Part shown: positions 23,240-35,794 of the stretch, piece after piece | How positions within the stretch are numbered: the first letter of the stretch is position 1 | Layout: each line of letters opens with the position of its first letter | Source: Ascarosepion bandense | Lineage: Eukaryota; Mollusca; Cephalopoda; Sepiida; Sepiidae | DNA length: 64,000 bases | Reading direction: 5' to 3' | Assembly (NCBI GenBank): GCA_037127315.1 | Contig: JBBBDQ010001124.1 | Span: 3,013,501-3,077,500 of the forward strand | The notes under the pieces: model-generated | What the model saw: only the letters and a program-made list of their open reading frames with translations | Database searches by the model: none | What the model was told of the DNA's origin: nothing | Position numbers and translations under genes: made by a program

Positions 23240-24660
23240 ATGAGTTCCAAAGTAAGGGATATATTAGCAGTAATCACACCCCTTATTTAAATACTCTATA
23301 TCCTCCTTGGGCATTAAAATAGGCATGTACTCTTGCAGGCATAAAATTGTACAGATGATGAATACTATCTGGTAATGTATTATCCTACACCTCTTGCTCC
23401 TGTTGATACAATGCATCAAGAGTTGGAGGGGGGAGGCTAATTGAATGAGTCAAAAGTTGTCCTATGATGTTCTGTACCTGTTTAATGGCAGACAAATTTG
23501 GCAGTTGTGATCATTCAAACCAGGGAAGTTTGTTGAACATCTTGCAAAACATGCTGAATGACATAAGCATCATGTGGGTGAACATTATCCTGTTAGAAAC
23601 AGCACATGACATTGATTTTTGAAGTAATGGCAGTACAATGGGTTAAACAAAGCTGGATGTACCAACTGTTATTCAATGCTCCTCTGTAAACACCAAAGGT
23701 AAATCAGTCAGTTAAGTGCTGTATGTGATACTTGCTTGCATGATCATGTCTCAAAAGAGACATGACTGACTGGGCAGACCGTTTTTCCTGCAGTAGGTTG
23801 CCATTGCTTTCTGTGGAAGACTGGTTGTCAACCAAGGCTAAAGAACTCAATTTGTCCTATTTAATCCATAGCTGGAGGGAGAAGCGATGGCTTAATACCT
23901 TTCTCAAGTGTATTTGTGCAAAAGTGAATGAAACACTCAACTGGAATTAACTTGGTTCTCTAATTTCTCCTGAGCCAATATCCATTGCACCACAACAAGA
24001 GTTGTAATTTATACACTCTCCAAACACTATGATGGCTGTGTCTCATAGAATTTTTTTTTTTTAAGATCTTTCTCCAAAGTTTAAATGAAGGCAGAATCTT
24101 CTGTTCTTCTAAGCACTACTGGGTGCCATGACATTATTCAGGTGATATTCAATGCCACTTTAATGTACATGAAAGTATTGTGGTAGCTGTCTGGATAGAA
24201 ACATAGATGCACATAGTCCGGCTGTGAGTAAACAATTTCCACTGGTTTCTGTTGACCCTCAGCAGGCCTGATTTGTGCTGTGGACATCATATAGACTGTT
24301 ACTGCTACTCTTACAATATGTCAATTTTGGCAAGCATTTGTATTACCTGGCCATCTGAAAACAGGTCTATGGATGTAAAAATGTTTATTTGACCACTCTT
24401 TCTTATATTAAGGTACCATCAGTTTGTAATGTCCATTATGGGTAACAATTCTCTGAAATAACCATCCATCCTTTCAAAGGAACACAATTCAGCTTAAAAT
24501 GACTCTAACTGAACAAAAGCTGTGTGTGTGTATGCATCTTCATCTATATGGCATGAGACCTGCTTGTACTGGACTCCTTCATCACAATGAACCTTATTGA
24601 AGCATGTTTCCCTCTAAAACTCGGACATGGTGTACAGGATAAGCAAAGACTGAAAATTCT
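23240..24660 (-). pseudogene. Tc1-like transposase relic split by a SINE
   Basis: Read on the minus strand the left part gives FLTG.C(S)PT, HSACF, then LSAIKQVQNIIGQLLTHSI in one frame, and IHHLYNFMPARVHAYFNAQ near 23300. These match in order the Tc1 C-terminal half (QQDNARPH, SPDLSPIEHVWD, DSIHHLYDTMPARVHA). The second catalytic Asp region survives only as a decayed copy. A family 1 SINE (23705-23996) lies in the middle. Sequence from 24000 to 24660 is the very decayed 5' part. Confidence 0.65.
23705..23996 (-). mobile_element. tRNA-derived SINE, family 1, copy 3
   Basis: It is diverged but complete, from GTCAGTTAAGTGCTGTATG to CCAATATCCATTGCACCAC. It is inserted in the Tc1 relic. Confidence 0.85.
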
Positions 24661-26298
24661 ATTAGAATATCTAATACTCTCGAGCCTGCATATACTGTAC
24701 ACAAGCCGAAATTAATATCATTGTTTTAATTTTATCTTCTATCAGTTCACACATGCAATGACATCTTTAAAAATGTTATAAGTAAGTTTTTTAATCATTT
24801 ATCTTCTTGAAAGAAAACTCTTTAAATTAATAATTTTTATGGCTTTGAGATACCTCAGAAGTTAATATTTTTTTGTGCAAGTTCTCTTGCAAAATTTAGA
24901 TAATTATTAGATTATCAATTTTGTTAATTTGTTAGATTTATTTATATACATACTGAATGTTCTATGGAACTTAAGCAACTGTTTACTTCCTATATATAAT
25001 TTTTGAAGAGTTGAAGAAAAGTTGCCTGTTTGAGCCGCTTCTCAAATTCTGATTAAATATAAGATTTTTTAATCCCTTTTTTGCTTGAGCTGATAAATTT
25101 TAACACCCTTTGCAGTATTTCTTGTGTCATTGTTAACCAACTTATAATTCACCAAATGTCATTTTTTTTCTGTCTCTTTGTCTACATATATCTTCATATA
25201 GCCACCAAGTTTTCTACTGTTACTAACAGGGCCACAGATCATATCTTAAACATATTCTTCTATGTGCAATGTCTCTTCAGGACGTGGATGACCATAACTC
25301 TCCACAACTTCCTGTTCCTTGTAGCTCTTAGTGTTTGAATATTTACCATCTCTCTCTTTGTTACTGAAGTATAATGCTAAACTAGGCCCTTATTTTGTGT
25401 CTGTCAGATTAAACCAAATAAAAAATTTTAATAAATTTATTAAAAATTTTATTTTATTGACTACTAAAATTCATTAAATTTTTACAGTTGATTTGGAGCA
25501 AGTAAAATAAATTTCTTAGTGATAAGAAGTTTTGTCCCTTATGTCATCAGTTGGATTTTGGTTGATAAGCTAGAGAAAATGAATCAATCAATCACCAAAA
25601 AAAAAAAATCAACTGAGTTTACAGCATATTATAAAGTGTTGCTAATAAAAGAAAACATTGATTTTGTAACTGTTCAATTTTTATATTTTAATGAAAGTTT
25701 TAAATAAGATTTTGAGCTTTTGCTCGTCTCACAAAAATGAAAATAAAACTAAATGCATATTTTATAAAATTTTTCTGTCAGGAATTTTTAATATACCTGG
25801 TATATGGTTAAAAATTATCCAAATTTTACTATCTGCAAGGAACCAAGGTCAATGAAGTCTTACTTTGACAAAAATGTATACATACACGCATACACACACA
25901 ATACTGCATGTATGTGTCTATTTGTTATATGTTGTATTATACTAAGCATTATGTTGATGTATTTGAGATAAGCAAATGCTTTCTAAAAACCTTTTCATTA
26001 GCTGCATAATAACCTTGATTATTCTGGTAGTTCATTTCTCTCTGTCTCCCAACTATGTAATACAACAAAAACCAAAATATTTTATTAATGTCTTAGGTTG
26101 TTCTTAATAGAAATATACTCTATCTGTTACTAAGTTTAACCTTTGACCCTGAACAGCCAATTAGATATATTCCCCCCCTCCAATTGTCCAAGAATTTCTT
26201 GGTTTATATTTGTCTTTAATTTCAGTCTTTTGTAGTGAATACAAATTATCTTTTCATCCTTCTGCATATTCATAAGAGGCAATAAAAAAAGTTTTGGT
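24661..26298. other. AT-rich stretch, no gene seen
   Basis: There is no recognised gene. Apart from the short match to 20166-20220 noted there, it looks unique. There is a C run at 26173-26179. Confidence 0.4.
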
Positions 26299-26478
26299 TG
26301 TCATCCCGGTTCATACTCCACCCACGTCTATTGAACAGGTGTAGAGGCTCATTCCTTGTTCCATGTTTAGGATGTGGTTTCCGGTTTTCTCTTTCCCAAT
26401 CTTTTCACTCCTGTGTAGCCCCCTGCACATCAGTGGCGTTACCGCCTTGCTCGGGGTGATATGATTAAAAAAAAAAAA
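26299..26478 (+). mobile_element. Short LINE-A-derived non-autonomous element, copy 2
   Basis: It starts at CATCCCGGTTCATACTCCACC, follows the LINE-A 5' UTR to TTTTCTCTTTCCC near 26398, then continues directly as the LINE-A 3' end (AATCTTTTCACTC, GTAGCCCCCTGC, CCGCCTTGCTCGGGG) and poly(A). The junction matches copy 1 at 11354/11355. Confidence 0.85.
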
Positions 26479-26935
26479 TGTATTTATTTATATAGAAAGG
26501 AATAATGCAATGCATGTGTTGTATATAACAAATACATATTTACTGTTAGGCAAGTGAATAGCATTCAGGTTGATTGCACCATTTCATTGTAAATAGAATG
26601 AGTTATCATAAACATAAAAACTGATGAATGGTCATTATTAGATTATATTAAGAGATAAAGTTCTGAAGTAATGGAATTTAGTTATTGCCACTTCAATTCT
26701 GGAGAGTGTTGACCAATATCAATGATACAAGTCAGCTTTGGCATCTGACATCAATTATTTAATACTGAAGATAGAACATATGATGGAATACCATAAATGC
26801 CATTTTATATTGAATTCTACATAAATTATGCACCAGAAAATCTTTTTGATTGCAACTTTTCAGTTGTGTACAATAATGAAGAAGGGCTATTTCTATAAGT
26901 CTATGCTATAGAATCTTTTTAAAAACCAGTGAATC
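26479..26935. other. AT-rich stretch, no gene seen
   Basis: Nothing recognised. Confidence 0.35.
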
Positions 26936-27430
26936 AGTCTGCCAATAAGTTCCATGTTGTCTACTCATGTTTAATTATCCAAAGTTTTCTAAGATTGTGT
27001 TGGAACGGCTCTGCAAACTTTATATTGGCTGAAAAGTTCAAGCAACATGCCTGCATTAAATTTTGCCTGAAGCTTGGCAAATCTGTTATCAAAAGCCTCA
27101 CAATGCTCTTTCAGGCTTTTGCCAGAGATTCTCTTTTTTTTTATTAGGCTGAACAGAGGCTTTTGAGCAGCTTGTGCATTTCAAGGATGGTTGTATCTCA
27201 GTTCAAGATGATGAATAGCTAATCGCTAACAAAATGCCAATGGATGGTGGGGGGATTAACTCATCTGTGAGGACCATCACCAGATAATTCATTAGCTGTT
27301 ACACATGATTGGAATCAATGATGGATTCTGCCAGGAGATTTTTGCAGGAAATTTTGAATATGCATTTTGTTGCTGTGAAGTTTATCTCCCCAGGCTGTGA
27401 TTGCTAGGTACATTCTCAATAGGACTATTC
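26936..27430 (+). pseudogene. Mariner/SETMAR-type transposase N-terminal relic
   Basis: The frame reads AEKFKQHACIKFCLKLGKSV then TMLFQAFARDSLF (27025-27130), matching the HTH region of mariner-like transposases. Later frames give LPGDFCRKF. It is a second, independently decayed copy of the kind seen at 17616. Confidence 0.6.
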
Positions 27431-27786
27431 CAAAAGACATGTTGGTCAAATTTAAATAATATATAAATATATTACAAGTTGTAGTCTGGAAACTCTTTGA
27501 TATTGTCTCCTATTGATGATTTATTATTTCTAGCTGTTTATATATTCTTATTAGGTAATTCAGCTAAGATTCATTATTGAAATCTGAGATGATCATTGAT
27601 TTTTAGTAGGTATTCTCTGCATGTTAATTTACATTTTTTTTTTTTCGTCAACTATGAAACCTGATACTAAATACTGACAAATTTAAAGAATGAAACTAAA
27701 GCTATTGATGTAATAATACATATATTTCTGTCATGATTCATCTAGTAAAGACATTTTGCATTTTATCAGCTAACTTTGTCTTAAGG
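27431..27786. other. AT-rich stretch, no gene seen
   Basis: Nothing recognised. Confidence 0.35.
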
Positions 27787-28087
27787 GTCAGTCAGTTAAG
27801 TGCCATGCGCGATACACGCTTTGGGCGATCATGTCTCGAAAGAGACATGACTGACTGGGCAGAAGATTATCCCGCAGTAGGTTGCCATTGCTTTCTGCGG
27901 TAGACTGGTTGCCGACCAAGGCTATAGAACCCAGTCCGTCCTGTTATTTAACCCATAACTGGAAGGAAGAGACGGATTAATACCTTTCCCAAGGGTATTT
28001 GCGCGTAAGTGAATGCAAGGAATTCAACTGGAATTCGAACTCGGTTCCCCGATTTCTCGTTCCGAGCCGATATCCACTGCGCCACAA
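27787..28087 (-). mobile_element. tRNA-derived SINE, family 1, copy 4 (best preserved)
   Basis: On the minus strand it begins TTGTGGCGCAGTGGATATCG (A box), has GAGTTCGAATTCCAGTTG (B box), and ends GCATGGCACTTAACTGACTG. It has the fewest differences from the other copies, so it is probably the youngest here. Confidence 0.92.
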
Positions 28088-28965
28088 GTAGGTATCTAAA
28101 TACTGGGCAGTATCATTATGAAGCCATTACAGTCACAGATTTTATATGTAGATAAATCTGTCATATTGTCTGCTTCTACATCTTTCTCTTCTTGCTGTGA
28201 TTAGTACATTAGTGTACTTCTTAAATCCAGCATACCCTTTTAAATAAACACTTATTTTTTTTTTATATATGACGAGTTGCTGTGAAAGTTCTCAGTCTGA
28301 ACAAGTAGCCTCTTTAAAAAAAACAAAAAAAAAAACTTTAGATCAGATTTCAGGCAGGAGTTCAGGCTGAGAACTTCTCAGCATTCCCTTGTATCATAAG
28401 ACAAAGGAAAATTCTTATATCATAAGGTCTAGTCTCGAATTCTCTCCTGGATTGCTAATAATTATTAAAATAATGCTACCTAAGAAAGAAAAATTTATTT
28501 TAAACCTGACAAAAATTAATTATGCAAATTAGTGATCAGCTGAACATAAATATATAATTAATTCTAAAAAGTTAAAGTACTTGTAACTTTTTCTAATTAA
28601 CTGTGTTCTTTAAAAAATGCTATAATTTATATATCAGTTTAGGAAAATTTATCATGAACTAACCCTGCAGGTAGTGTTTAGTATGTACTTGCTCAAAATC
28701 ACCTCCAACTCAACAAAGGTCAGATAACCTCATTTCACATTTATACACTCATCAGGGAATTGACAACAGCTTAAACTTTCGTGGTAACTTTCATTTTTCT
28801 TACCAAATATCAATATATGTGGCAGAGAAAATATTTCTTTTTTATTTTCCAGTTTTTATGCCTCTTTCTTTCACAGGCTTTTTGTTTCATAAACAAAGAT
28901 TTATCAACAGGAATATTCATAGCTTACTATTTTGTGAAATGTTATTCTATTTGCAATTGAAAAAA
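28088..28965. other. AT-rich stretch, no gene seen
   Basis: AAAGTTCTCAGTCTGAAC at 28286 and GTTCAGGCTGAGAACTT at 28360 form an imperfect inverted repeat around an A-rich run. Nothing else is seen. Confidence 0.4.
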
Positions 28966-29440
28966 AAAAATTTCACGCCAAGCAAGGCAATAAAAACACT
29001 AAGACACAAGAGGTTACGAAGTGTGAAAGAATGACAACATTAAGGAGAGAGAACAATAAAAGAATAGGAAAAGAACACAGAAGATAATATTGCATTAAAA
29101 TTTTTGAAAATCAAAATTGACTGGAAAGCAAAACATTGAAACAGTTTCACAAGCAATAAATGTGGTAGAAGAAAACATTAGAACTTCTAATGTTCTAATG
29201 TTCTAACTTCTACTTGCTTCTAATCTAGTACTGCACTTAAGTTCATAACATCTATGTACAAAAGAGAAATGCTCTTCAGAACAATTACCATGAAGAAAAT
29301 ACTTATAGAAAAGACACAAAGACACTGTTACATTAGTTGGAAAGTGTCTGAAGCCAAGTTGCCAGGTCAAGACCAATAAAATTTCAGATGTTTTTAAGAA
29401 CCTCCAACTACATAAAAGCATCAGATCAGATGTGGAAACA
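28966..29440 (-). pseudogene. LINE-A-like 3' end relic (second subfamily)
   Basis: On the minus strand it reads VSLCLFYKYFLHGNCSEE and CYELKCSTRLEA, matching the LINE-A C-terminal region (ASLCLFYKYFHGFCSDEL, TRLATRSHPF). The tail contains CCTTGCTTGGCGTGAAAT, equivalent to the LINE-A end. It is close to 49015-49460 over its length. Confidence 0.7.
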
Positions 29441-29904
29441 ATATTCAATGCATTTATTTATATATCAAATTTATAAATTAAATGAATTGAATGACTTTTT
29501 TTTTTTTTTTTTTTTTTTTCAAGCCTGTTACTTGCTTTGCTTTAGAATATCATTTTTCTCAATAAGTGCCACAAAAAATTGCTTAAAATATTTTTAATCA
29601 ATATTGGTTTGTATAATTGATTTTAAAATCAAGTCTCTTAAATATTGGGAAATAATAAATTTGTATATATATTTTGTAATTTTTTTTTTTTTTTTTTTTT
29701 TCCCTCTGTCTCATAAAAATGTTCAGTAATCTGAATTGAATTCTATAATTTGTATTACAGAATACTTGGTTCAGTAGGTCGTTTTAAGTGGTAGAATTAA
29801 TAATGTATTGATTTGTATCCACCCTTGTATTGGCTTCCTTCTTAATGGCATAGTTAAGTAACTCTCAGCTAAATAAGTATTTCCATGTGTTATCAGAAGA
29901 AGGT
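29441..29904. other. T-run-rich spacer, no gene seen
   Basis: T runs lie at 29494-29519 and 29681-29701. Nothing else is recognised. Confidence 0.4.
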
Positions 29905-30318
29905 CACACTATCGCCCGGTCCATACTCCTCCCACGTCTATTGAACTGGAGTAGAGGCTTGCCACTTGTTTGCTGTTTAGGATGTCGTTTCCGGCTTTCT
30001 CTTCTCTCTCTTCAGACCTTGGTAGTGTTGCTTCCGTGAGTTTCCTGTGATCTGGCCTGTTGGTGGCAACAGCTCATCACTGTGAGGGTACCGGGTTGGC
30101 AGTTTCCTGGTTGCTGCTTCCGACTGGTAGTTAGGAGCCCTAACTCTTGTGTAGCGTCAAGAGCGGCTGCTCTGATCAACAGTTGTATAATATCGGGGTT
30201 CTTGTGGTGCCATGTCGCGCATGGATAGGTGTGCCTGCAAGCGCTTTCGGTGGGCAACCCCGAGGCCACACCTTGTTGCAGCCCTAGCCAGTTTCCCTCC
30301 CAGCACAGATCATGGATA

Positions 30319-31395
30319 ATGATCACCTGTATCCTCTACCCTAGGTCCCTTTCTATAAACAAAAACATGACAAAACAAATCAGAAACGACCCTAAACCAG
30401 TTAAATTCAAACCACCTAAACCCATTAACCTTTCTTTCACTAATATCCGGGGCATTCGTACTAACTTTCCTAGTGTAGAAGCGTTCCTGCATGAAAAGTC
30501 CCCTGACATCCTTGCGCTCTGCAAAACTAACCTCAACTCAGCTATTCCCTCCTCTGACCTCTCCATCCCTGGTTATCTTCCCCTCTTAAAGAAGGATTCC
30601 ACTGTCCACATGCATGGGCTGGGTGTCTACGTCAGCGAACACCTCCCCATAGCTAGGGTGACTTCACTAAAATCTACTGACCACCAATACATATGTTTCC
30701 GCCTGTCTCTCCTCAGTTTGGTTAGTTACCTATTCTTTCTTTACCGTTCTCCCTCCTCTCCTGACTGCTCCCTACTAGATAGCATTGCTGACGACATAGA
30801 TAAGGCTATTTCCTGTCACCCATTCACCCACATATTTGTATTTGGAGACCTCAATGCCCATCACTCTGAGTGGCTTGAAAATGCCGTTACTGATCCAGTG
30901 GGCATTCACGCCATGAACTTTGCTATTTCCCAATCCCTTACGCAAGTGGTGGACTTCACCACTTGCTTCCCAAGCACTCCCTCGGGTCATTCCTCACTAC
31001 TGGATATATGTTTCACCTCTGCGCCTGATACCTGTCAAGTCTCGCAGCTTTGCCCTCTCGGCAACTCCGACCATGCTGTAGTCTCTCTCAGTATTTCTTT
31101 CCAATCTCACTCCCCCCAGGAGCCCCCTACCTATAGGACCTCCTACCTCTACCAAAAAGCTGACTGGGATGCCTTTCGCGATTTCCTCTGCGACGTCCCT
31201 TGGGGAAAAGTGTTCGACCTATCAGTTGATGACTGTGCCTCTGAGCTCCCGTCATGGGTGAAAGCTGGCATTGATACCTTCATACCCACCAGGAAGTATT
31301 GCTTAAAACCTCATTCCTCTCCGTGGTTCTCTCCGGCCTGCTCAGCCGCCATTGCCCACAGGAACCATTACTTCTGTCTATTCCGGAGACAGTGA
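30319..31395 (+). pseudogene. LINE-A copy 2 endonuclease domain
   Basis: I prefer the ATG at 30319 over upstream ones, because homology to copy 1 begins just after it (YPRSLSI / YSRPLSI). The domain shows FTNIRGIRTNF, DILALCKTNL, HGLGVYVSEHLP, FGDLNAHHSEWL and GNSDHAVVS, the landmark motifs of the AP endonuclease of LINEs. A TGA at 31393-31395 ends the frame. The following codons continue the homology (NRRLFISARNECKRTLNDAK), so this is a point nonsense change and not the natural end. Confidence 0.9.
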
Positions 31396-33255
31396 ACTGA
31401 TCACAATAGGCGCCTGTTCATATCTGCTCGCAATGAGTGCAAGAGAACCCTAAATGACGCCAAACGGTTGTTTGCTGAGAGAATGCGACAGCGCATAGCT
31501 GACCACAAGTTCGGCTCCAAGGACTATTGGCGGATTTGCAAACGTGTGCTCAACAATAGGAAATCCTCAATACCTCCTTTAATCCATGAATTTGAGGTTC
31601 TCACGTCATCTGCGGACAAAGCTGAGTGCTTTGCCCGCAGATTCCCATTCAACTCCACATTTGACTCGTCCAGAGTACATCCACCCGACTTCCCTATTAG
31701 AACTGAGGCCAAACTGTACGACGTATATATTACCCCAACAGTAGTATTCAGAGTAATTTCAAAATCCGACCCCCATAAGGCGTGTGGAGACGATGGAATC
31801 CCGGTGATAGTTCTTAAGAGGTGTGCTCCTGAACTTTCCCCTGTCCTCTCTAAACTATTTAACTACTGCCTTTCTGCTTCCTGCTTTCCTGCATGCTGGA
31901 AGTTCTCTTCAGTCGTTCCTGTATTTAAGAATTGTGGTGAACCCTCGAACCCATCCAGCTATCGCCCTATCAGTCTTCTACCGATATTTGGGAAAGTATT
32001 CGAGGCCATAATCAATGCTGAAATAGTTCATCATCTCATGCCCACAAACTCTTCTATGACAGGCAATATGGCTCCCACTTTGCCAGGTCCACAGCCGACC
32101 TGCTAACAACCGTAATGGAGTACATGCTACAGGCCCTTGATGAGTCTGACGAGGCTCGCGCGGTTGCTCTGGACATCTCCAAGGCTTTCGACAGGGTTTG
32201 GCACTCTGGCCTCCTATGCAAACTACGGGGTTATGGCATTACCAGTCGCCTGCTTGACCTAATCCAATCTTTTCTAAATAACCGCAAAATGAAGGTCGTT
32301 TTGAATGGACGTGCCTCTTCATCCTACAGCATGAATGCTGGTGTCCCACAGGGCTCTATCCTGGGCCCGACGCTCTTCCTTATTTTCATCAACGACCTCT
32401 CAGATGAGATCAAATCCCAAGTAGGCATCTATGCAGATGACACTACAATATACTCCCGCACCAGTAAGAAACCTGTCGTGGCGGACAGACATAATCTCGC
32501 TGCTGACCTTGAACGGGATCTACACTCTGATGAACTGGGGCAAGAAGTGGCTTGTCAACTTCAATACGTCTAAGACCAAGCTGTTGTCTGTCAACCATTA
32601 CAGGCAACCTCTCCTGCCTCCCATAAGCATGGACCAAGCGATTCTCCCAGAGAGCAATACACTACGCCTCCTCGGACTTACCCTGTCCTCAGACCTCAAA
32701 TGGAACCATTATATTGGATCCATAGTAAAATCTACTGCTAAGAAGGTTGGGTCACTATGTCGATCCAGGATGTTTTTTCCACCTGAATCCATCCTGCATA
32801 TATACAAGTCAACCATCCGTCCGTGCATGGAGTACTGCTGCCATTTATGGTCAGGCGCCCCTGCCGTTCTCCTCTGTGTTCTTGACAGGCTCCAAAAGAG
32901 AGTTTGTAATGTGATAGGTACTGATCTGGCGGCTCGACTGCAGCCACTTCCCCACCGTTGAAATGTGGCCTCCCTTTTTCTGTTCTATAAATACTTTCAT
33001 GGCTTCTGCTCGGACAAACTTAAGTCACTGGTGCCTCCTCAACAGGTGTTTACTCGTGCAACCAGACTGACAACTGAGTCCCACCCATTCACAGTCAGGT
33101 TAGCCAAATGCAGACGGCAATTCTACTCCTGCAGCTTCTTCTCTCGCACTTCCCGCCTGTGGAACTCGCTCCCATGTTCTTGCTTTCCTGACGGCTACAA
33201 CCTCCAGAAATTTAAATGCAAAGTCAATACTCATCTACTAACCACTGGACTCTAG
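31396..33255 (+). pseudogene. LINE-A copy 2 reverse transcriptase and C-terminal domain
   Basis: The segments in order are 31396-32060 (linker and RT palm start, including CGDDGIPVIVLKR and SSYRPISLLPIFGKVFEAI), 32061-32530 in another frame (ALDISKAFDRVWHSG, GVPQGSILGP, IYADDTTIYSR with both catalytic Asp), then 32531-32961 (KKWLVNFNTSKTKLLS, FPPESILHIYKSTIRP) and 32962-33255 after an in-frame TGA (FYKYFHGFCSDKL, RLWNSLPCSCFPD). The catalytic core is intact. Only frame breaks stop it. Confidence 0.9.
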
Positions 33256-33599
33256 CTCTCTCCCCACCCCCGTATAACCTTCCCTTTCTCTCCACCTATG
33301 TATCAGTCATCGCACCTGCTTTCTCAGCTTTCTATTGCTCCTTTTTAACTAGTTTGTACTCTTCACTCTTTTCTAGTTAATCTTTTTACAGTTATGTAGC
33401 CCCCTGCACATTAGTGGCATTCCCGCCTTGCTCGGGGGGGAAATGACTAAAAAAAAAAATCTGTGTTCTTATAAATATGGAAGAAAATAGTTGAAACTTA
33501 TTTGGGAATTTCCCCTGATAGCTGATCGCATATTTGCTTAAAATATTTATTACAATGGAAAAAAAATATTAAAAGTGACTTTGTATTACCCACTAAAAC

Positions 33600-33935
33600 T
33601 ACATTAAGATGTTCAGACCTTTGCAGTTAAGTCCTGTAAGGCTATGTACACATGGGAAGACCATAGTCATTTGTTTGTTCGTTTTTTTTTTTGTTTGTTT
33701 TTTTTATACCATTGGTAAGAAAGGAGTTCTATTTGGACAGTGTCTTTATAAGAGCCACTGCTTTATGGAACAGACTCCTGAGAGAATGCTTCCTTGATCA
33801 AACTAATTTTAACCTGTTCAAATCTAGACAACCATTATCTATCCTACTTATTCTCATCATGTACAATTCTTATGTCCCTAAAATGACCCCATTTAGTAAC
33901 CCTATACTGGGTGAAAAATTGCATTTAAAAAAAAA
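33600..33935 (+). pseudogene. LINE-type RT C-terminal relic
   Basis: The frame reads VRKEFYLDSVFIRATALWNR and then LLRECFLDQTNFNLFKSR, which matches the end of LINE-A (FYSCSFFSRTSRLWNSLP, CFPDGYNLQKFKC). It is too diverged to be part of copy 2, so it is a separate, older element. Confidence 0.6.
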
Positions 33936-33970
33936 TTAATTTTTTAGAACTCTTCAGCACTAAGGTTCTC

Positions 33971-34013
33971 TCTCTCTCTCTATCTATATATATATATATA
34001 TATATATATATAG
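33971..34013. repeat. (CT)n(TA)n microsatellite
   Basis: A CT tract is followed by a TA tract. Confidence 0.9.
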
Positions 34014-34858
34014 CCAAAGAATAAAAATTGATCAGAGAAGTTATTCAAGTAATGTTCATAATTTTCTGATGTTAATAAAGTCATATGGCAATCACTCAAC
34101 TTCACTGAACTTTCTTTCATTACTGATGAGAAGCTGTATGTAATGACTTTACCTGATCTGTTGGTGTAACTTGTGATCTCTGAAATCATTGAACTCAAGG
34201 GGATTGAATATTTAATCACATTGCAATTTGACATGGCTGGATGATATTTTTATTTCTTTTTAATCAGTTGACTATGTCATAAATCTTGATAATTTGTGAC
34301 CTCACAAGAAGACACTTATGAAATGGGAACTGGATCATCTGCTATTAAATATAATTGATGGTATACTTACTGGTCATGCTTTATCATGAAGGATAACTTT
34401 TGTAGAAATAAAAAAAAAAATTTGTTTAAAAAATGAAAATATTCCCTACTTATTTTTAACTAAAGAAACTCTGTCAAATCAGATGGCCTCACTTTTCTCA
34501 TGTCTCTGTCTTGTCTCATTTTCTGTCTGAAGTTATTAAGCAAATCATATAAGCTTCAATAATTCAAATTTGGTTTTAAAAAAATTGTCAACTTTTTTAT
34601 GATCTATTTAGGTGTTAAAACAAATCCTAAAATTTTAGCTTGTATCAAAGTTTTATTGAAGTTATTTGATGTATTCTGAAAAGCGGCCATCTGAAGTTAT
34701 AAGGCAAAACCACATGACCAGATTTTACTTCAATAGTAAAGTAATGAAATCATCAAAACCTATAATAGAACAAATAAATATATATGCTAAGTCCTTGAAA
34801 ACTTTATACTTTAATATAGTGACCTTTCTTCTCGATAACAACCAGTAATTTATTATCA

Positions 34859-34875
<17 letters not shown>
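34014..34875. other. AT-rich stretch, no gene seen
   Basis: A T run lies at 34860-34886. Nothing else is recognised. Confidence 0.4.
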
Positions 34876-34879
<4 letters not shown>

Positions 34880-34890
<11 letters not shown>

Positions 34891-35580
34891 CTCTTGACAG
34901 TTCAATTTCTGACAAGGTAACTTTAATTGCTTCCTATATCTCTGCTTTGCTGTTATATTGTTTGCCCCTTTTATATAATTTCATCCATTTGACCATAAAT
35001 TTTTGATTGGATTCAGATCAAGACTTGGTGATCATTCCATTATCTTCTGTAAATCTTTTATGCGCAAAGAATTAACAGGTAAGTTAAAATACATGAGAAG
35101 TATTGTCATACATAAATACACACTTCACTTTGAAACTGCAAGACTAGGACTTGTACCATGCAAAGAAAGTCTTGTCCATAAAATCACAGTAGTTAGCTCT
35201 GTTTGATTCTTTTCATTTACTTTGAATGGTCCAATAATGGTTTAATTAACAATTGCAGCCCATATCATAACACTACTGCCTCCTTTTTGCCACAGGATTT
35301 GGCCCATCCGTCACATGTCACTCAAGATTCATCAGTGAAAATAACTTTAGAAAAGTCAATTTTCATTATTTCTTGGCCCAATTTTGATGCTTTAAAACAT
35401 TTGCTTTAGTGAGATGTGTTTGTTTAGGTGATTTCTTGACAGATTCCAATTTGTGAGGTATTCAACACCTTTTGTCGTTCTTGACACCCAACCTTTTCAA
35501 AGATCTGAGCATTAGTCAAGAGTTTCACTTTTGTTTATATTCCCCCTTGAGGAGACTAGTTCAGAAAATCTTTTCTTTGA
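34880..35580 (-). pseudogene. Tc1-like transposase relic
   Basis: On the minus strand it gives KCFKASKLGQEIMKIDFSKV then IFTDES (first catalytic Asp region, near 35330), CDGWAKSCGKK, VMIWAAIVN in another frame, and near 35010 LNPI.NLWS followed by EAIKVTLSEIELSRVL. This is the order expected for the DDE core and C-terminus of Tc1-like proteins. The frame is broken throughout. Confidence 0.65.
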
Positions 35581-35647
35581 CTTCAAATTCTAAGCTTAGT
35601 TATATTTTCAACAGCTCTCTTTATCTTCAATAAACACTGCAGGCGAA

Positions 35648-35785
35648 TATGCATTGTGGAACAGTGGATATCAGCTCAGAATGAGAAACTGAAGAGCTGA
35701 GTTTGAATTCCAGTTCAGTTTGTTGCATTTATTTTCATCTCAACATCTGCATTGGATAAAATCCATCCTTTTGCCCATCCATAGT
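35648..35785 (+). mobile_element. Partial family 1 SINE
   Basis: GTGGAACAGTGGATATCAGC, TGAGTTTGAATTCCAG and then TAAAATCCATCC follow the SINE head in order. The 3' half is missing. Confidence 0.7.
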
Positions 35786-35794
35786 GTCCATTTA

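Larger units (their letters stand above)
29905..33459 (+). mobile_element. LINE-A copy 2, best-preserved non-LTR retrotransposon, inactive
   Basis: This is the best copy in the window. The 5' UTR starts near CACTATCGCCCGG and lacks the first 20 or so bases seen at 344. It encodes endonuclease, RT and a C-terminal domain in one reading region, and no separate gag-like first gene is visible. The 3' UTR ends GTAGCCCCCTGCAC, CCTTGCTCGGGG and poly(A) at 33449-33459. Two stop codons (31393, 32959) and two frameshifts (about 32060 and 32530) inactivate it. Confidence 0.93.

Noticed and set aside
30229..30318. Earlier start for the LINE-A copy 2 protein
   Set aside because: The residues upstream of 30319 fall in the 5' UTR, and the matching part of copy 1 has a stop in that frame.
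34880..35500. A host coding gene on the plus strand (frames at 35003 and 35203)
   Set aside because: These frames are antisense shadows of the Tc1-like relic.
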